Shown: positions 7,880 to 15,762 of the stretch, piece after piece | Layout: each line of letters starts with the position of its first letter | How positions within the stretch are numbered: position 1 is the first letter of the stretch | Assembly: GCF_013307225.1 (NCBI RefSeq) | Contig: NZ_CP028942.1 | Location: 558,001-622,000, forward strand | Reading direction: 5' to 3' | Length of the DNA stretch: 64,000 nucleotides | DNA from: Polynucleobacter tropicus | Lineage (GTDB): Bacteria; Pseudomonadota; Gammaproteobacteria; Burkholderiales; Burkholderiaceae | Notes under the pieces: model-generated | The model's database searches: none | The model's input: only the letters and a program-made list of their open reading frames with translations | What the model was told of the DNA's origin: nothing | Translations under genes and position numbers: made by a program

Positions 7880-10576
7880 ATGGCCACATCAAGCACAACT
7901 TCCAGCACTGGGTCTGTAACAACAAGCGCAATTGACGTTGCTAGCATTGTTTCTCAACTGATGACGGTTGAGAATAAGCCTTTAGATGCCATCACGGCAA
8001 AAATTACTGGAATCCAGACAAAAATCAGTGATTTAGGCACTATAAAAGGAAAAATTGCCAGTCTACAAAGTGCACTACAAACCTTTGAAGATCCAAGTAC
8101 CTATAACAATCCAGTAGCTCAAAGTGGTGATGCTTCCATTGTGACGGCTAAGGCAAGTGGTGGCGCCGTCATTGGATCAGTCGGAGTGCTTGTTAATCAA
8201 ATTGCGACAGCCTCTAGTTATGCCCTTCATAAGTCAGCATCTACTGTAAATGGTGTTACAAGTTACACCGATTTCCCGGCATCCAACTCAACATTAGCGA
8301 TTGATGCAGATCATCCATTTAGCCTTACCGTAGGTGGGCAAACGTACAGCACTGCTACAACTTCAATTGTTGGCACTGGCACAAGTGGTGCAATCACTTT
8401 AACTGATTTGGCTTCCTGGATTAACGCCTTGGGGGCAAATGTTAGTGCTTCAACAGTGCAGACAGGAGCCTCTAGTGGGTGGGTATTGCAAATTCAAGGA
8501 GCAGATACTGGCGCTGTTAACGAAGTTAGCAACATTGGTATTTCTGCTCCCTCATTGGCTAGTTCATTTACCGCTGGAACAGAAGGTACTCCAGCTACCC
8601 AGGCGATTACTTTTAATGTTCTTTACAGTGGTGAATCTATCACCGTTGGGGGACTAACCTTTACAGCCAATACTGGTTTAAACCCTGCTCAAGTAGCCGC
8701 AGTTTTCTCTGGTCTTTCTGCCGGAGCGACTACCAAGGCGGGAGTAACTACCGGAACTTATTCTGGAACGTTTACCTCAGGATGGGACTCTGGCTCGGTG
8801 ACTGGTACGAGTACCGTTGGATTTACAGCTAAAGCGAATGCTGTTGGTACGGCTATTACATCGTCTGTCGGAACAGTTGGTGTGGCAACAAGTTCGTTTA
8901 CATCTGGCGGGGCTGGTGCCGCAGCTACTCAAACATTTACTTTTAATGGTCTTAGAGGTGGTGAGTCCCTCACCGTAGGGGGGCTTACCTTTACAGCCAA
9001 TGGTGGTCTGAGCGCTGCAAGTGTAGCTGCTGCGTTCTCTAACCTTTCTGCTGGTGCCACCACCAAGGCGGGAGTTACTACCGGAACTTATTCTGGAACG
9101 TTTACGTCAGATTGGAGCACAGGATCTGTAGCTAATACCAGTGATGTAACGTTTACGGCAATAGCGAATGGCGCTGGTTCTGCGATAGCGTACTCTTCTG
9201 TAGCCAATAGAATTACCGGCAACTCATTTACCGCTGGAACGGCAGGAACCCCAGCTACCCAAGCGATTACTTTCAATGCTCTGAATAGCGGTGAATCTAT
9301 TACCGTTGGAGGGCTTACCTTTACAGCAAATACCAATCTGAGCGCTGCAAATGTAGCCGCAGCGTTCACTAGCCTTTCTGCTGGTGCAACTACTAAGGCG
9401 GGAGTAACCACCGGAACATATTCCGGAGCTTTACTATCAGGCTGGGACTCTGGCTCAGTCACCGGCACGAGTACGGTTGGGTTTACAGCTAAAACGAATG
9501 CTGTGGGTACGGCCATTCCATTTTCTGCAGGTACCGGAGTATCCAATATTGAGACATTAGTTACCGCACAAGATGCAAAAGCAGTTATTGGAGGCTTGTC
9601 AGTAACACGTTCTAGCAATCAATTTAATGATGTAGTTGATGGTATTACCTTCAACCTTACTGGTAAATCAACTTCTACCAATCCTACTGTCGTGACGGTT
9701 TCCCAGGGCGCTGATAATTCAAGCTCAATGATTACTACATTGATGCAGGCTTATAACGATATGGTTACAACATATAACAAGTTGACTGCCAACAGCTCTA
9801 ATTCTGCAACGCCCGGTACTTTTGCAACTGACCCGGCAATGCTGTCATTTGTGAATAATATTAAATCCATGTTTGCATATGGCGCTACGGATGCAGGATC
9901 GGCGACAATTACTGGTTATACGTCAAGCAGTCAAACCATGAGCCTAAGCTCAGATGGCTATATTAAAGTGGGCTCTGTTAAATATAATTTTGCAGGTACT
10001 GGCGGTGTTGGTACTACCACCCCAACTGTTAACCAATTTGTTAGTTGGATTAATAGTCTTAAAGCTGGCGTCAATGCAAATTTTGATGGTACAAAAATCA
10101 ACATTCAAAATGATCAGGTAAACACTGGCTTTACGGTAGATTTCTCGGGGCTCAATGCTACCGTGACCAGAAGTACGACAAGCCTAGCTTCTTTGGGCTT
10201 AGATATTCAGCTTGACGGCACGATGCAATTTAATACGGCAAGTTATCAAAAATCAGTTACTAGCGGATTGCTTGCAAAATTAGCAAAAGGTTTAAAAGTT
10301 GGTTATTTAGGTGAGACTAGTAATTTAGATAGCTTTATCAAAGCGCAAATTGATAATTCAAAAGGTGCCTTGGTAACGGAAATTAGTCAACAGCAAGACG
10401 CCATAACGCGCTTGCAAGAGAAAAAGGTTGATTTACAGGACCACATTAATCAGGTTCAAAATAATTATATTTCTCAATATTCAGCCTTAAATGCCTTATT
10501 ATTTCAATTGAGCTCTACCAGTACATCGCTAGCGAGTGCCCTAACTGCGATTACCAATATCAATGCTGGAAAATAA
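7880..10576 (+). CDS. fliD: Flagellar filament cap FliD, enlarged by three repeats
   Basis: Filament cap protein (898 aa) that places flagellin at the growing tip; typical FliD is 450-500 residues. The N-terminal region shows AIDVASIVSQLMTVENKPLDAI (FliD_N). The C-terminal region includes NDMVTTYNKLTAN and a coiled coil ending in LLFQLSSTSTSLASALTAI. Residues about 228-558 are three tandem 110-residue repeats (see 8563-9552) inserted in the surface-exposed middle. The start at 7880 (MATSSTTSST) follows AAAGATAAAA; an upstream in-frame TTG would add 13 unrelated residues. It is followed 29 bp later by fliS. Confidence 0.93.
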   Translation: MATSSTTSSTGSVTTSAIDVASIVSQLMTVENKPLDAITAKITGIQTKISDLGTIKGKIASLQSALQTFEDPSTYNNPVAQSGDASIVTAKASGGAVIGSVGVLVNQIATASSYALHKSASTVNGVTSYTDFPASNSTLAIDADHPFSLTVGGQTYSTATTSIVGTGTSGAITLTDLASWINALGANVSASTVQTGASSGWVLQIQGADTGAVNEVSNIGISAPSLASSFTAGTEGTPATQAITFNVLYSGESITVGGLTFTANTGLNPAQVAAVFSGLSAGATTKAGVTTGTYSGTFTSGWDSGSVTGTSTVGFTAKANAVGTAITSSVGTVGVATSSFTSGGAGAAATQTFTFNGLRGGESLTVGGLTFTANGGLSAASVAAAFSNLSAGATTKAGVTTGTYSGTFTSDWSTGSVANTSDVTFTAIANGAGSAIAYSSVANRITGNSFTAGTAGTPATQAITFNALNSGESITVGGLTFTANTNLSAANVAAAFTSLSAGATTKAGVTTGTYSGALLSGWDSGSVTGTSTVGFTAKTNAVGTAIPFSAGTGVSNIETLVTAQDAKAVIGGLSVTRSSNQFNDVVDGITFNLTGKSTSTNPTVVTVSQGADNSSSMITTLMQAYNDMVTTYNKLTANSSNSATPGTFATDPAMLSFVNNIKSMFAYGATDAGSATITGYTSSSQTMSLSSDGYIKVGSVKYNFAGTGGVGTTTPTVNQFVSWINSLKAGVNANFDGTKINIQNDQVNTGFTVDFSGLNATVTRSTTSLASLGLDIQLDGTMQFNTASYQKSVTSGLLAKLAKGLKVGYLGETSNLDSFIKAQIDNSKGALVTEISQQQDAITRLQEKKVDLQDHINQVQNNYISQYSALNALLFQLSSTSTSLASALTAITNINAGK
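8563..9552 (+). repeat. Three tandem 330-bp coding repeats in fliD
   Basis: Matching anchor points (for example CCAGCTACCC at 8591, GCAGCTACTC at 8921, CCAGCTACCC at 9251) are exactly 330 bp apart, giving three 110-residue units. Shared protein motifs are ATQAITFN, GESITVGGLTFTAN, LSAGATTKAGVTTGTYSG and VGFTAKANAVGTAI. Units 1 and 3 remain very similar in DNA, so duplication is recent or homogenised. A related single unit occurs in FliC. Confidence 0.9.
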
Positions 10577-10605
10577 GATGACAAATTTCAAAATGAGAGC
10601 GCGTA

Positions 10606-11040
10606 ATGAGTGCTAAAGCAGCCAAGGCTTATGCCTCCAATGATGTCGAGGGTGGGGTCATTGATTCTGATCCAGCTGAGTTAATTGTTTTGATATTTGA
10701 GCGTACTCTCGATCACCTCAAGCTTGGAAAAAAAATGCTTGAGGAATCTCAATATGGGATTGAAAACTTTACAAAAGCAAACGATCTAATTCAGAAGGGG
10801 CTGCTCGCCTGCTTGGATTACAACCGCGGCGCTGATGTGGCGGATAACTTAGCGGCAATTTATGAGTGGTCACTAAGGGAAATTATTAAGGGTAGAGCTG
10901 AAAAGTCTCCAGAAAAGATTCAAGCCGTAATTGATGTATTAACCCCTCTTTATGAAGGTTGGTTAGCTCTGTCGGCAAAAGAGCCAATGCATTTTTCTAG
11001 TCCTGAGTCTGCCGCAAATGAGTCAGTAATAAGCTCATGA
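10606..11040 (+). CDS. fliS: Flagellin export chaperone FliS
   Basis: FliS (144 aa) binds the disordered C-terminus of newly made flagellin in the cytoplasm and keeps it unfolded for export. The family pattern is visible: an early AxxAYASNDVEGGV, DPAELIVLIFERTLDHLKLGKKML, NFTKANDLIQKGLLACLDYNRGADVADNLAAIYEW and a helical remainder. Position directly after fliD is typical. No fliT follows. Confidence 0.93.
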   Translation: MSAKAAKAYASNDVEGGVIDSDPAELIVLIFERTLDHLKLGKKMLEESQYGIENFTKANDLIQKGLLACLDYNRGADVADNLAAIYEWSLREIIKGRAEKSPEKIQAVIDVLTPLYEGWLALSAKEPMHFSSPESAANESVISS

Positions 11041-11104
11041 GTAATAATTGAATTAAGTGAATCCATCTTTGGGATTCTCTTAGTCAGTTACGAAAGGGTT
11101 AAGT

Positions 11105-12169
11105 ATGGCGATCCCAATTCCATCAAACCTACCAATCAATCCAGTAGTTGATTTTCATCGTAACGATTTAATTTCACCTCCATCGGCACCTGCTGTGGTT
11201 GAAAGTTTGGGAGCTATTGATCCACGGGTCGCACTCAACATGCCCTTGCCGGTAGTGGACTCTTCTGCAGGAGGATCATTGCAGGATGCGCTACAAAGTT
11301 CGGTGGGGCGCGGTCAGCCTAGTGCATTGCCAACAGAGCCCGCGGTTGATCAGGCAGTCTTGCTGGAAATATCTGGCATGACAGCCGATCAGGCTGAAGC
11401 TGCTTCAAATCCCTCTCAAGCTCGCATTGATAGTTTGCTATCGCAAAGCTTAAGCCGTATGGATAATTTGGGCGGTGCTGCCCTAGGTCAGTTACTTTCT
11501 GACATTTTGGCGGTTGATGTTCCTGAGTTGGGTCAGAGTGTTAATGCTGGCAATAAAAATACAACACAAAGTGTTGTTGTTAATTGGCCGGGAGCCGACA
11601 ATCTTAGTAGCAATGTAGTTGCAAACACCAGTGATCCGAATGTAGCAATGAATGTTTTATATCAAAACTTACAGACATCTGGAATCTTTGCGGCCGATCA
11701 ATTAAAGAGACTTCTCTTTCCTGCCAGCGAAGATGGCGATATTCAAGCCAGTGGAATTACTGATGTTCCTGCAGAAACTGAAAAGTTACTGTCACAGATC
11801 AGTACTAATGCTCCAGCGTTGCAAGACTCAGTGAAGTTGTTGTTGCGTGGTGATTTGCTGTGGCAAGGGCAATTAATGCCTAATGTGCAAGGTCGTCTTT
11901 ATCGTGAGGATGCTTGGGAAGCTGACCCCCAAGATCCCAGTCAAATGCAAAAAGGCAGCCGAATTACGATGGAAGTTACCTTGCCTAATCTGGGGCCATT
12001 TAAGGTTGTTGGCACTCAATTTGGTAATAGGGTGCACGTAGCAATTGAGGCTGCCCCCGAATCTCAATCAACTCTTGCCAATTCTTTTGCGCAGTTATTA
12101 GAACAAATGCGCACGCAAGTAGATGCGGATGCAAAAGTCAGTCTTAAGGGTGAAGCTAAGGATGGATGA
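11105..12169 (+). CDS. FliK-like flagellar protein (second FliK homologue)
   Basis: A 354-residue protein with a long disordered Pro/Ala/Ser/Asn-rich N-terminal region and a folded C-terminal part (about 230-340): LLLRGDLLWQGQLMPNVQGRLYRED, then ITMEVTLPNLGPFKVVG. This resembles the C-terminal domain of FliK-type hook-length proteins (the LGPVEVRLS region). A canonical fliK lies at 21496. It overlaps by 8 nt with flhX, a small FlhB C-domain protein, so the pair mirrors the FliK-FlhB partnership in export specificity switching. The exact role is not known. An AAAGGG ribosome site supports the ATG at 11105. Confidence 0.75.
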   Translation: MAIPIPSNLPINPVVDFHRNDLISPPSAPAVVESLGAIDPRVALNMPLPVVDSSAGGSLQDALQSSVGRGQPSALPTEPAVDQAVLLEISGMTADQAEAASNPSQARIDSLLSQSLSRMDNLGGAALGQLLSDILAVDVPELGQSVNAGNKNTTQSVVVNWPGADNLSSNVVANTSDPNVAMNVLYQNLQTSGIFAADQLKRLLFPASEDGDIQASGITDVPAETEKLLSQISTNAPALQDSVKLLLRGDLLWQGQLMPNVQGRLYREDAWEADPQDPSQMQKGSRITMEVTLPNLGPFKVVGTQFGNRVHVAIEAAPESQSTLANSFAQLLEQMRTQVDADAKVSLKGEAKDG

Positions 12170-12458
12170 AAGAAAAGTCCGCAAGGCAGTAGCTCTTGTA
12201 TATGAGGCCAATAGTGCTGCTCCGCGTATTACAGGGCAGGGCGAAGGCTTTGTGGCGGATGCGATTCTAGCCAAGGCAAAAGAATTCGGGATTCCTACAA
12301 GAACTGAGCCTGAGTTAGTCGAGTTTTTAATGCAACTTAAACTCAATGAATTAGTGCCCCCTAAGCTCTATGCTGCTGTTGCGGAGGTGTTGGCCTGGGC
12401 TTATGAGGTTGATGGCAAAACTGCGCCCAATCCTAATAATGTAGTGATTGATCGCTGA
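12162..12458 (+). CDS. flhX: FlhX: free-standing FlhB cytoplasmic-domain homologue
   Basis: 98 residues matching only the C-terminal cytosolic part of FlhB. Compare VPPKLYAAVAEVLAWAYEVDGK here with IPMSLFEAVAKILAWAYEVKE in the full-length FlhB at 44876. The autocleavage NPxH motif and all membrane segments are absent. Such proteins occur beside FliK-like genes in many proteobacteria and can substitute for the FlhB C-terminal fragment. The start is the ATG at 12162, overlapping the stop of the upstream gene (translational coupling). A bidirectional terminator follows. Confidence 0.88.
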   Translation: MDERKVRKAVALVYEANSAAPRITGQGEGFVADAILAKAKEFGIPTRTEPELVEFLMQLKLNELVPPKLYAAVAEVLAWAYEVDGKTAPNPNNVVIDR

Positions 12459-12494
12459 AAAACCAGGGGCGCAAGAAATAAATGCGCCCAACAA

Positions 12495-12526
12495 AAAAGC
12501 CCGATTCATCGGGCTTTTATTTTTTT
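12495..12526. terminator. Bidirectional rho-independent terminator
   Basis: AAAAGCCCGA-TTCA-TCGGGCTTTT stem-loop (12495-12518), followed on the plus strand by T-rich sequence to 12526 and preceded by an A-run, so it can work in both directions. It separates the convergent flhX (plus) and fliE (minus) units. Confidence 0.92.
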
Positions 12527-12547
12527 GGAGTAACTAATTACTAAATA

Positions 12548-12871
12548 TCAAACCTGTAAATTGGTTACTTCCTTGTAGGCGTCCACTAAGCGGTTACGTA
12601 CTGCGATCATGCCTTGTAAAGAAAGATTGGCTTTTTGGAGCGACACAATCACATCTTCCAAAGAGGTGTCAGAGGCTCCACTAGAAAAAGACTGGGCTTT
12701 GGCTTGGGCACTGTTTTGAGCGGTATTGACATTTTCAATAGCGTTTTTCAGTACTGCAGAGAAGTCAACACCATTAGTTGCTTGGTTATCGCTGGCTAAA
12801 GGCTTACCGCTGGCTGCTGCGGCCAAGGCCTGCATCCGGGTAATCATAGAATCGACATTGCTTGTACTCAT
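12548..12871 (-). CDS. fliE: Flagellar hook-basal body protein FliE
   Basis: FliE (107 aa) joins the MS ring to the proximal rod. The N-terminus is variable. The C-terminal part shows VDFSAVLKNAIENVNTAQNSAQ and SLEDVIVSLQKANLSLQGMIAVRNRLVDAYKEVTNLQV, the family core. It lies 34 bp after the response regulator gene rather than before fliF. A sigma-54-type promoter inside that upstream gene (13080-13095) could transcribe it separately. Confidence 0.94.
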   Translation of the reverse strand: MSTSNVDSMITRMQALAAAASGKPLASDNQATNGVDFSAVLKNAIENVNTAQNSAQAKAQSFSSGASDTSLEDVIVSLQKANLSLQGMIAVRNRLVDAYKEVTNLQV

Positions 12872-12905
12872 GTGCCCAATTATCTATCAAAAACAGTCAA
12901 ATTAC

Positions 12906-14438
12906 TTATTCAGTTAAAAAGCCAGCATCTTTATAGGATTTGAGCTTGTAGCGCAGGGCTCTTGCTGAAATGCCTAATATCTCTACGGCTTTTGTTCTAT
13001 TTCCATTTACTTCAGCCAAAACTTTGAGAATGTGCTCACGCTCTACGGACTCAATATCCTGACTTTCGCTCTTATTTAATGCAATTTCTGTGCCATTTTG
13101 CCCATTTTTTGGGCTCAAATTTGGGTTTTCTACTATCTCTGAAGTAATCTGATCTTTAGCTGCGCTACTTTGATTCCCTTGAGATTCATCTAGCTCTAGG
13201 TCTTGGGCGGAGATTTGATCTCCATCAGCAAGCAATACTGCTCGCTGAATAATGTTTTCTAGCTCCCGTACATTCCCAGGCCAGGTATATTTTTGCAGTA
13301 ACGCTTTGGCTGGGTTACTTAGGGTTAAAGAATCCCTCCCGATGTTCACGCTGTAACGTTTGAGGAAAAATTCAGCCAAAGGGATGATGTCTAGTGGACG
13401 CTTGCGAAGTTCTGGTACATGAATTGGAAATACGTTCAAACGAAAGTACAAATCTTCTCTGAATTTTCCAGCTTTAACTTGATCTTGTAGGTTGAGGTTG
13501 GTGGCTGCAATGATGCGCACATCTGCTTGAATCGAATCGGTCGAGCCAATGCGCTCCACCTTTTTATCCTGTAGCACCCTCAGCAATTTCGTTTGCAATG
13601 TTGCGGGCATCTCACCAATTTCATCTAAGAAGAGTGTGCCTTTATTTGCTTGCTCAAACTTACCTGCTTGCGCTTTAGTGGCTCCAGTAAACGATCCTTT
13701 TTCATGACCAAACAAAATTGATTCGAGAAGTGTGTCTGGAATTGCTGCGCAATTAATCGCAATATAAGGGCCGTTTGCGCGCTTGGATGTTTTATGAATA
13801 TGATGCGCGACAACTTCTTTGCCCGCACCAGATTCGCCGGTTACTAAAACACTAGTATCAGTTGCGGCAACTCGCTCACAACGAGAAAATATCGCTACCG
13901 TTTGTGGATCAACGGCAATCACATTGTGATCAGCAGGCCGAATTTCTGATCCAACGATTTCACTCCTCTTGGATTCTGTTTCGTTAGTGCTTGATCCAGC
14001 ATCTGCATTATTGGAATTGCTGGAATTATTTGCATTGATTGGATTTGTACTGGCGCCATCAGGAGCGCGATAGCGCGAAATGATTTCAATCAATTGCTGG
14101 GGGACAAAAGGTTTAATTAAGAAGTCACGTGCACCTGCTTTAAGTGCTTCAACAGCAAGTTTGGCGTCGGCGAATGCAGTCATGATCACCACGGGTAAGT
14201 CTGGGCATTCTTTTTGCGCAATCTTGAGCAGATCAATGCCAGTCATGCCTGGCAGCTTGTAGTCTGTCACTAAGACCGTCTTAAGATCGGGGCGCAACAA
14301 AGGCACGACTGTTTCGGCGCGCTGGTGTGTGACAAAATCAATGCCCTTCATGCGAAGCGTTACCGCAATGGCCTCTCTAAGGTCTTCGTCATCCTCAACG
14401 AGGATGACGGGGAAACATTCATTTGCAAGCTCAGACAT
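12906..14438 (-). CDS. NtrC-family flagellar response regulator (FlrC/FleR-like)
   Basis: Sigma-54-dependent transcription activator (510 aa). Residues about 10-125 form a receiver with acidic residues E15-D17 and phosphoacceptor D59 ([10 protein letters not shown]). A Ser/Asn-rich linker follows. The AAA+ domain has Walker A GESGAGK (201-207), the sigma-54-contact loop written GSFTGA instead of GAFTGA, and Walker [13 protein letters not shown] Fis-type helix-turn-helix lies at the C-terminus ([23 protein letters not shown]). It is 3 bp from the kinase gene, so they form a two-component pair. By analogy with Vibrio FlrBC and Pseudomonas FleSR it should activate middle flagellar promoters; the palindromes in this island are candidate targets. 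Confidence 0.93.
   Translation of the reverse strand: MSELANECFPVILVEDDEDLREAIAVTLRMKGIDFVTHQRAETVVPLLRPDLKTVLVTDYKLPGMTGIDLLKIAQKECPDLPVVIMTAFADAKLAVEALKAGARDFLIKPFVPQQLIEIISRYRAPDGASTNPINANNSSNSNNADAGSSTNETESKRSEIVGSEIRPADHNVIAVDPQTVAIFSRCERVAATDTSVLVTGESGAGKEVVAHHIHKTSKRANGPYIAINCAAIPDTLLESILFGHEKGSFTGATKAQAGKFEQANKGTLFLDEIGEMPATLQTKLLRVLQDKKVERIGSTDSIQADVRIIAATNLNLQDQVKAGKFREDLYFRLNVFPIHVPELRKRPLDIIPLAEFFLKRYSVNIGRDSLTLSNPAKALLQKYTWPGNVRELENIIQRAVLLADGDQISAQDLELDESQGNQSSAAKDQITSEIVENPNLSPKNGQNGTEIALNKSESQDIESVEREHILKVLAEVNGNRTKAVEILGISARALRYKLKSYKDAGFLTE
13080..13095 (-). promoter_or_regulatory. Sigma-54 promoter inside the regulator gene, toward fliE
   Basis: On the minus strand TGGCACAGAAATTGCA matches the consensus TGGCACGNNNNTTGCW at 11 of 12 defined positions with exact GG-N10-GC spacing. 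It lies in the 3' part of the response regulator gene. Transcription would begin near 13069, about 200 nt before fliE. A TTTTGCC half site lies adjacent. It is within coding sequence, so chance is possible. Confidence 0.55.
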
Positions 14439-14441
14439 AAT

Positions 14442-15596
14442 TTACTCAGAAGTAATTGGTAAGGTAATTTTAAAAATGGCACCATGTGGAGAGTTCTCAA
14501 CGCTAATGGTTCCACGGTGCGCTTCAATCGTATTTTTGGCAATTGATAAGCCAAGACCAGTACCATTGGCGCTGGTCGTAGAAAAAGGCTCAAACAAAGA
14601 GTCAATAATGGTTGACGCAATTCCAGGGCCTTGATCTTCAATCGTAATCATCAGTTTTTTTGCATCGACTTGTGCTCGTAATGTCACCTTGTCTTTTGGC
14701 TTAGAAACACTCAGAGCATTTTCTAAAATCGCCACTAAAGCATTGGGTATTGATTTGGGCTCAACCAATAACATGCATGATGCAGGAATATTGCTTTGCA
14801 CGACCAATGCAACATCATTGCTTTCAAAGAGGGCTTGAATGCTTGCTTGTGCTTCATCAATAATTTGGTGAGCGCTAACCAAAATGGTTTTGGTGGGGCG
14901 ATTTGAAATAAAGCGCAGCATGTCTTGCGAAAGTTTTTCAAGATCGAGCAATTGCTTACGAAGACGCTCAGCAAATTCTTGCGAGATATCTGGCGTAAGA
15001 CTGTCATCACAAAGGTGGGATGAATACAGCAGGGCGGTTGCCAAAGGAGTGCGAAATTGATGCGCAATGCCTGCTGCCATTTTTCCCATAGCAGTGAGGC
15101 GATTTTCTCTTTGAGTCTCTTGATGTAATGAGATATTTGCGGTGATGTCTTGAATTTGAATAAAGCTTCGAATGCCCTCATCAATACGAATGACTTGTAC
15201 CGTTTTTTGAGGTTTTGAGCCAGACGTATCGGTGTTACCAATTAAGTATTCCCCGGGGGCAATCGATGGCTGCCAGTCACCAGGAATCTCAAAAAATTGA
15301 CCTGAGCTTAGGGTGGGCAAGAAGTGCAAGACTGCAGGGTTATGCAGAAGAACGATATTGTTTTCGAGCAGGATTACGCCAGCGGGAATGGCATTCATGA
15401 GGATGCCTAGGCGTTGGTTCGATTTCTGAAGCTCATCACTGAGCTGATCAATCTTGCCCTGTAGGGCGATTTGCTGAGCTTCTAATTTCTGAGATTCAGC
15501 ATAAAAAATTGCAAATGCCTCCTCTAGACCCTTAGCATCTAGGCTAGGGCTTGCACTTTGCGTGCTTGCGGGTATAGTGGTCTCAGGCTTGGTCAA
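14442..15596 (-). CDS. Soluble sensor histidine kinase (FlrB/FleS-like)
   Basis: Histidine kinase (384 aa) without membrane segments. Order: N-terminal coiled coil (about 25-60), PAS-like domain (about 62-150, NAIPAGVILLENN), dimerisation/phosphotransfer helix with H179 in GIAHQFRTPLATAL, and HATPase with N-box ENAL, DQGPGI and TGLGLSI. The start is a TTG at 15596, since no ATG fits. It precedes the NtrC-type regulator by 3 bp, so it most likely phosphorylates it. The cytoplasmic architecture matches FlrB/FleS, which are thought to sense flagellar assembly state rather than an external signal. Confidence 0.9.
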   Translation of the reverse strand: MTKPETTIPASTQSASPSLDAKGLEEAFAIFYAESQKLEAQQIALQGKIDQLSDELQKSNQRLGILMNAIPAGVILLENNIVLLHNPAVLHFLPTLSSGQFFEIPGDWQPSIAPGEYLIGNTDTSGSKPQKTVQVIRIDEGIRSFIQIQDITANISLHQETQRENRLTAMGKMAAGIAHQFRTPLATALLYSSHLCDDSLTPDISQEFAERLRKQLLDLEKLSQDMLRFISNRPTKTILVSAHQIIDEAQASIQALFESNDVALVVQSNIPASCMLLVEPKSIPNALVAILENALSVSKPKDKVTLRAQVDAKKLMITIEDQGPGIASTIIDSLFEPFSTTSANGTGLGLSIAKNTIEAHRGTISVENSPHGAIFKITLPITSE

Positions 15597-15630
15597 TGGG
15601 TATTTGGGGTTTTATGCTTAGCTAGCGGGG

Positions 15631-15645
15631 TGGCAAATTTTGCCT
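15631..15645. promoter_or_regulatory. Palindrome TGGCAAATTTTGCCT between kinase and fliF
   Basis: Second copy of the recurring site, in the 166-bp divergent region between the kinase and fliF. Half sites GGGCAAAAA (15691-15699) and TTTTTGCC lie further toward fliF. I found no GG-N10-GC sigma-54 promoter here, so at this locus the bound protein may autoregulate the kinase-regulator operon or act on a sigma-70 promoter. Confidence 0.6.
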
Positions 15646-15713
15646 CTTTTTCCATAATATGGGCATAGGATATCAATATTTAGAGAAAATGGGCAAAAAG
15701 GTTCTATATTTAG

Positions 15714-15722
15714 TGCTATTAT
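15714..15722 (+). promoter_or_regulatory. Possible extended -10 promoter of fliF
   Basis: TGCTATTAT matches an extended -10 element (TGnTATAAT) with one mismatch and lies about 40 bp upstream of the fliF TTG. There is no convincing -35; the GGGCAAAAA half site occupies that area. Weak. Confidence 0.3.
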
Positions 15723-15762
15723 CTTTTTTAGAATTTTTGCCTGATTTGACGGAAATGAGCGA

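Noticed and set aside
8377..8392. TGGCACAAGTGGTGCA in fliD resembles a sigma-54 promoter (10 of 12 positions).
   Set aside because: Deep inside coding sequence with no nearby gene start or palindrome; glycine/threonine codons easily produce this string.
8563..9552. Possible CRISPR-like or mobile repeat in fliD.
   Set aside because: Units are 330 bp, in frame, contiguous and coding; no spacers, terminal repeats or transposase.
9088..9618. Long minus-strand open frame (176 codons) opposite fliD.
   Set aside because: Shadow of the GC-biased fliD repeats; no ribosome site, repeats dictate the frame, and FliD is clearly the real protein.
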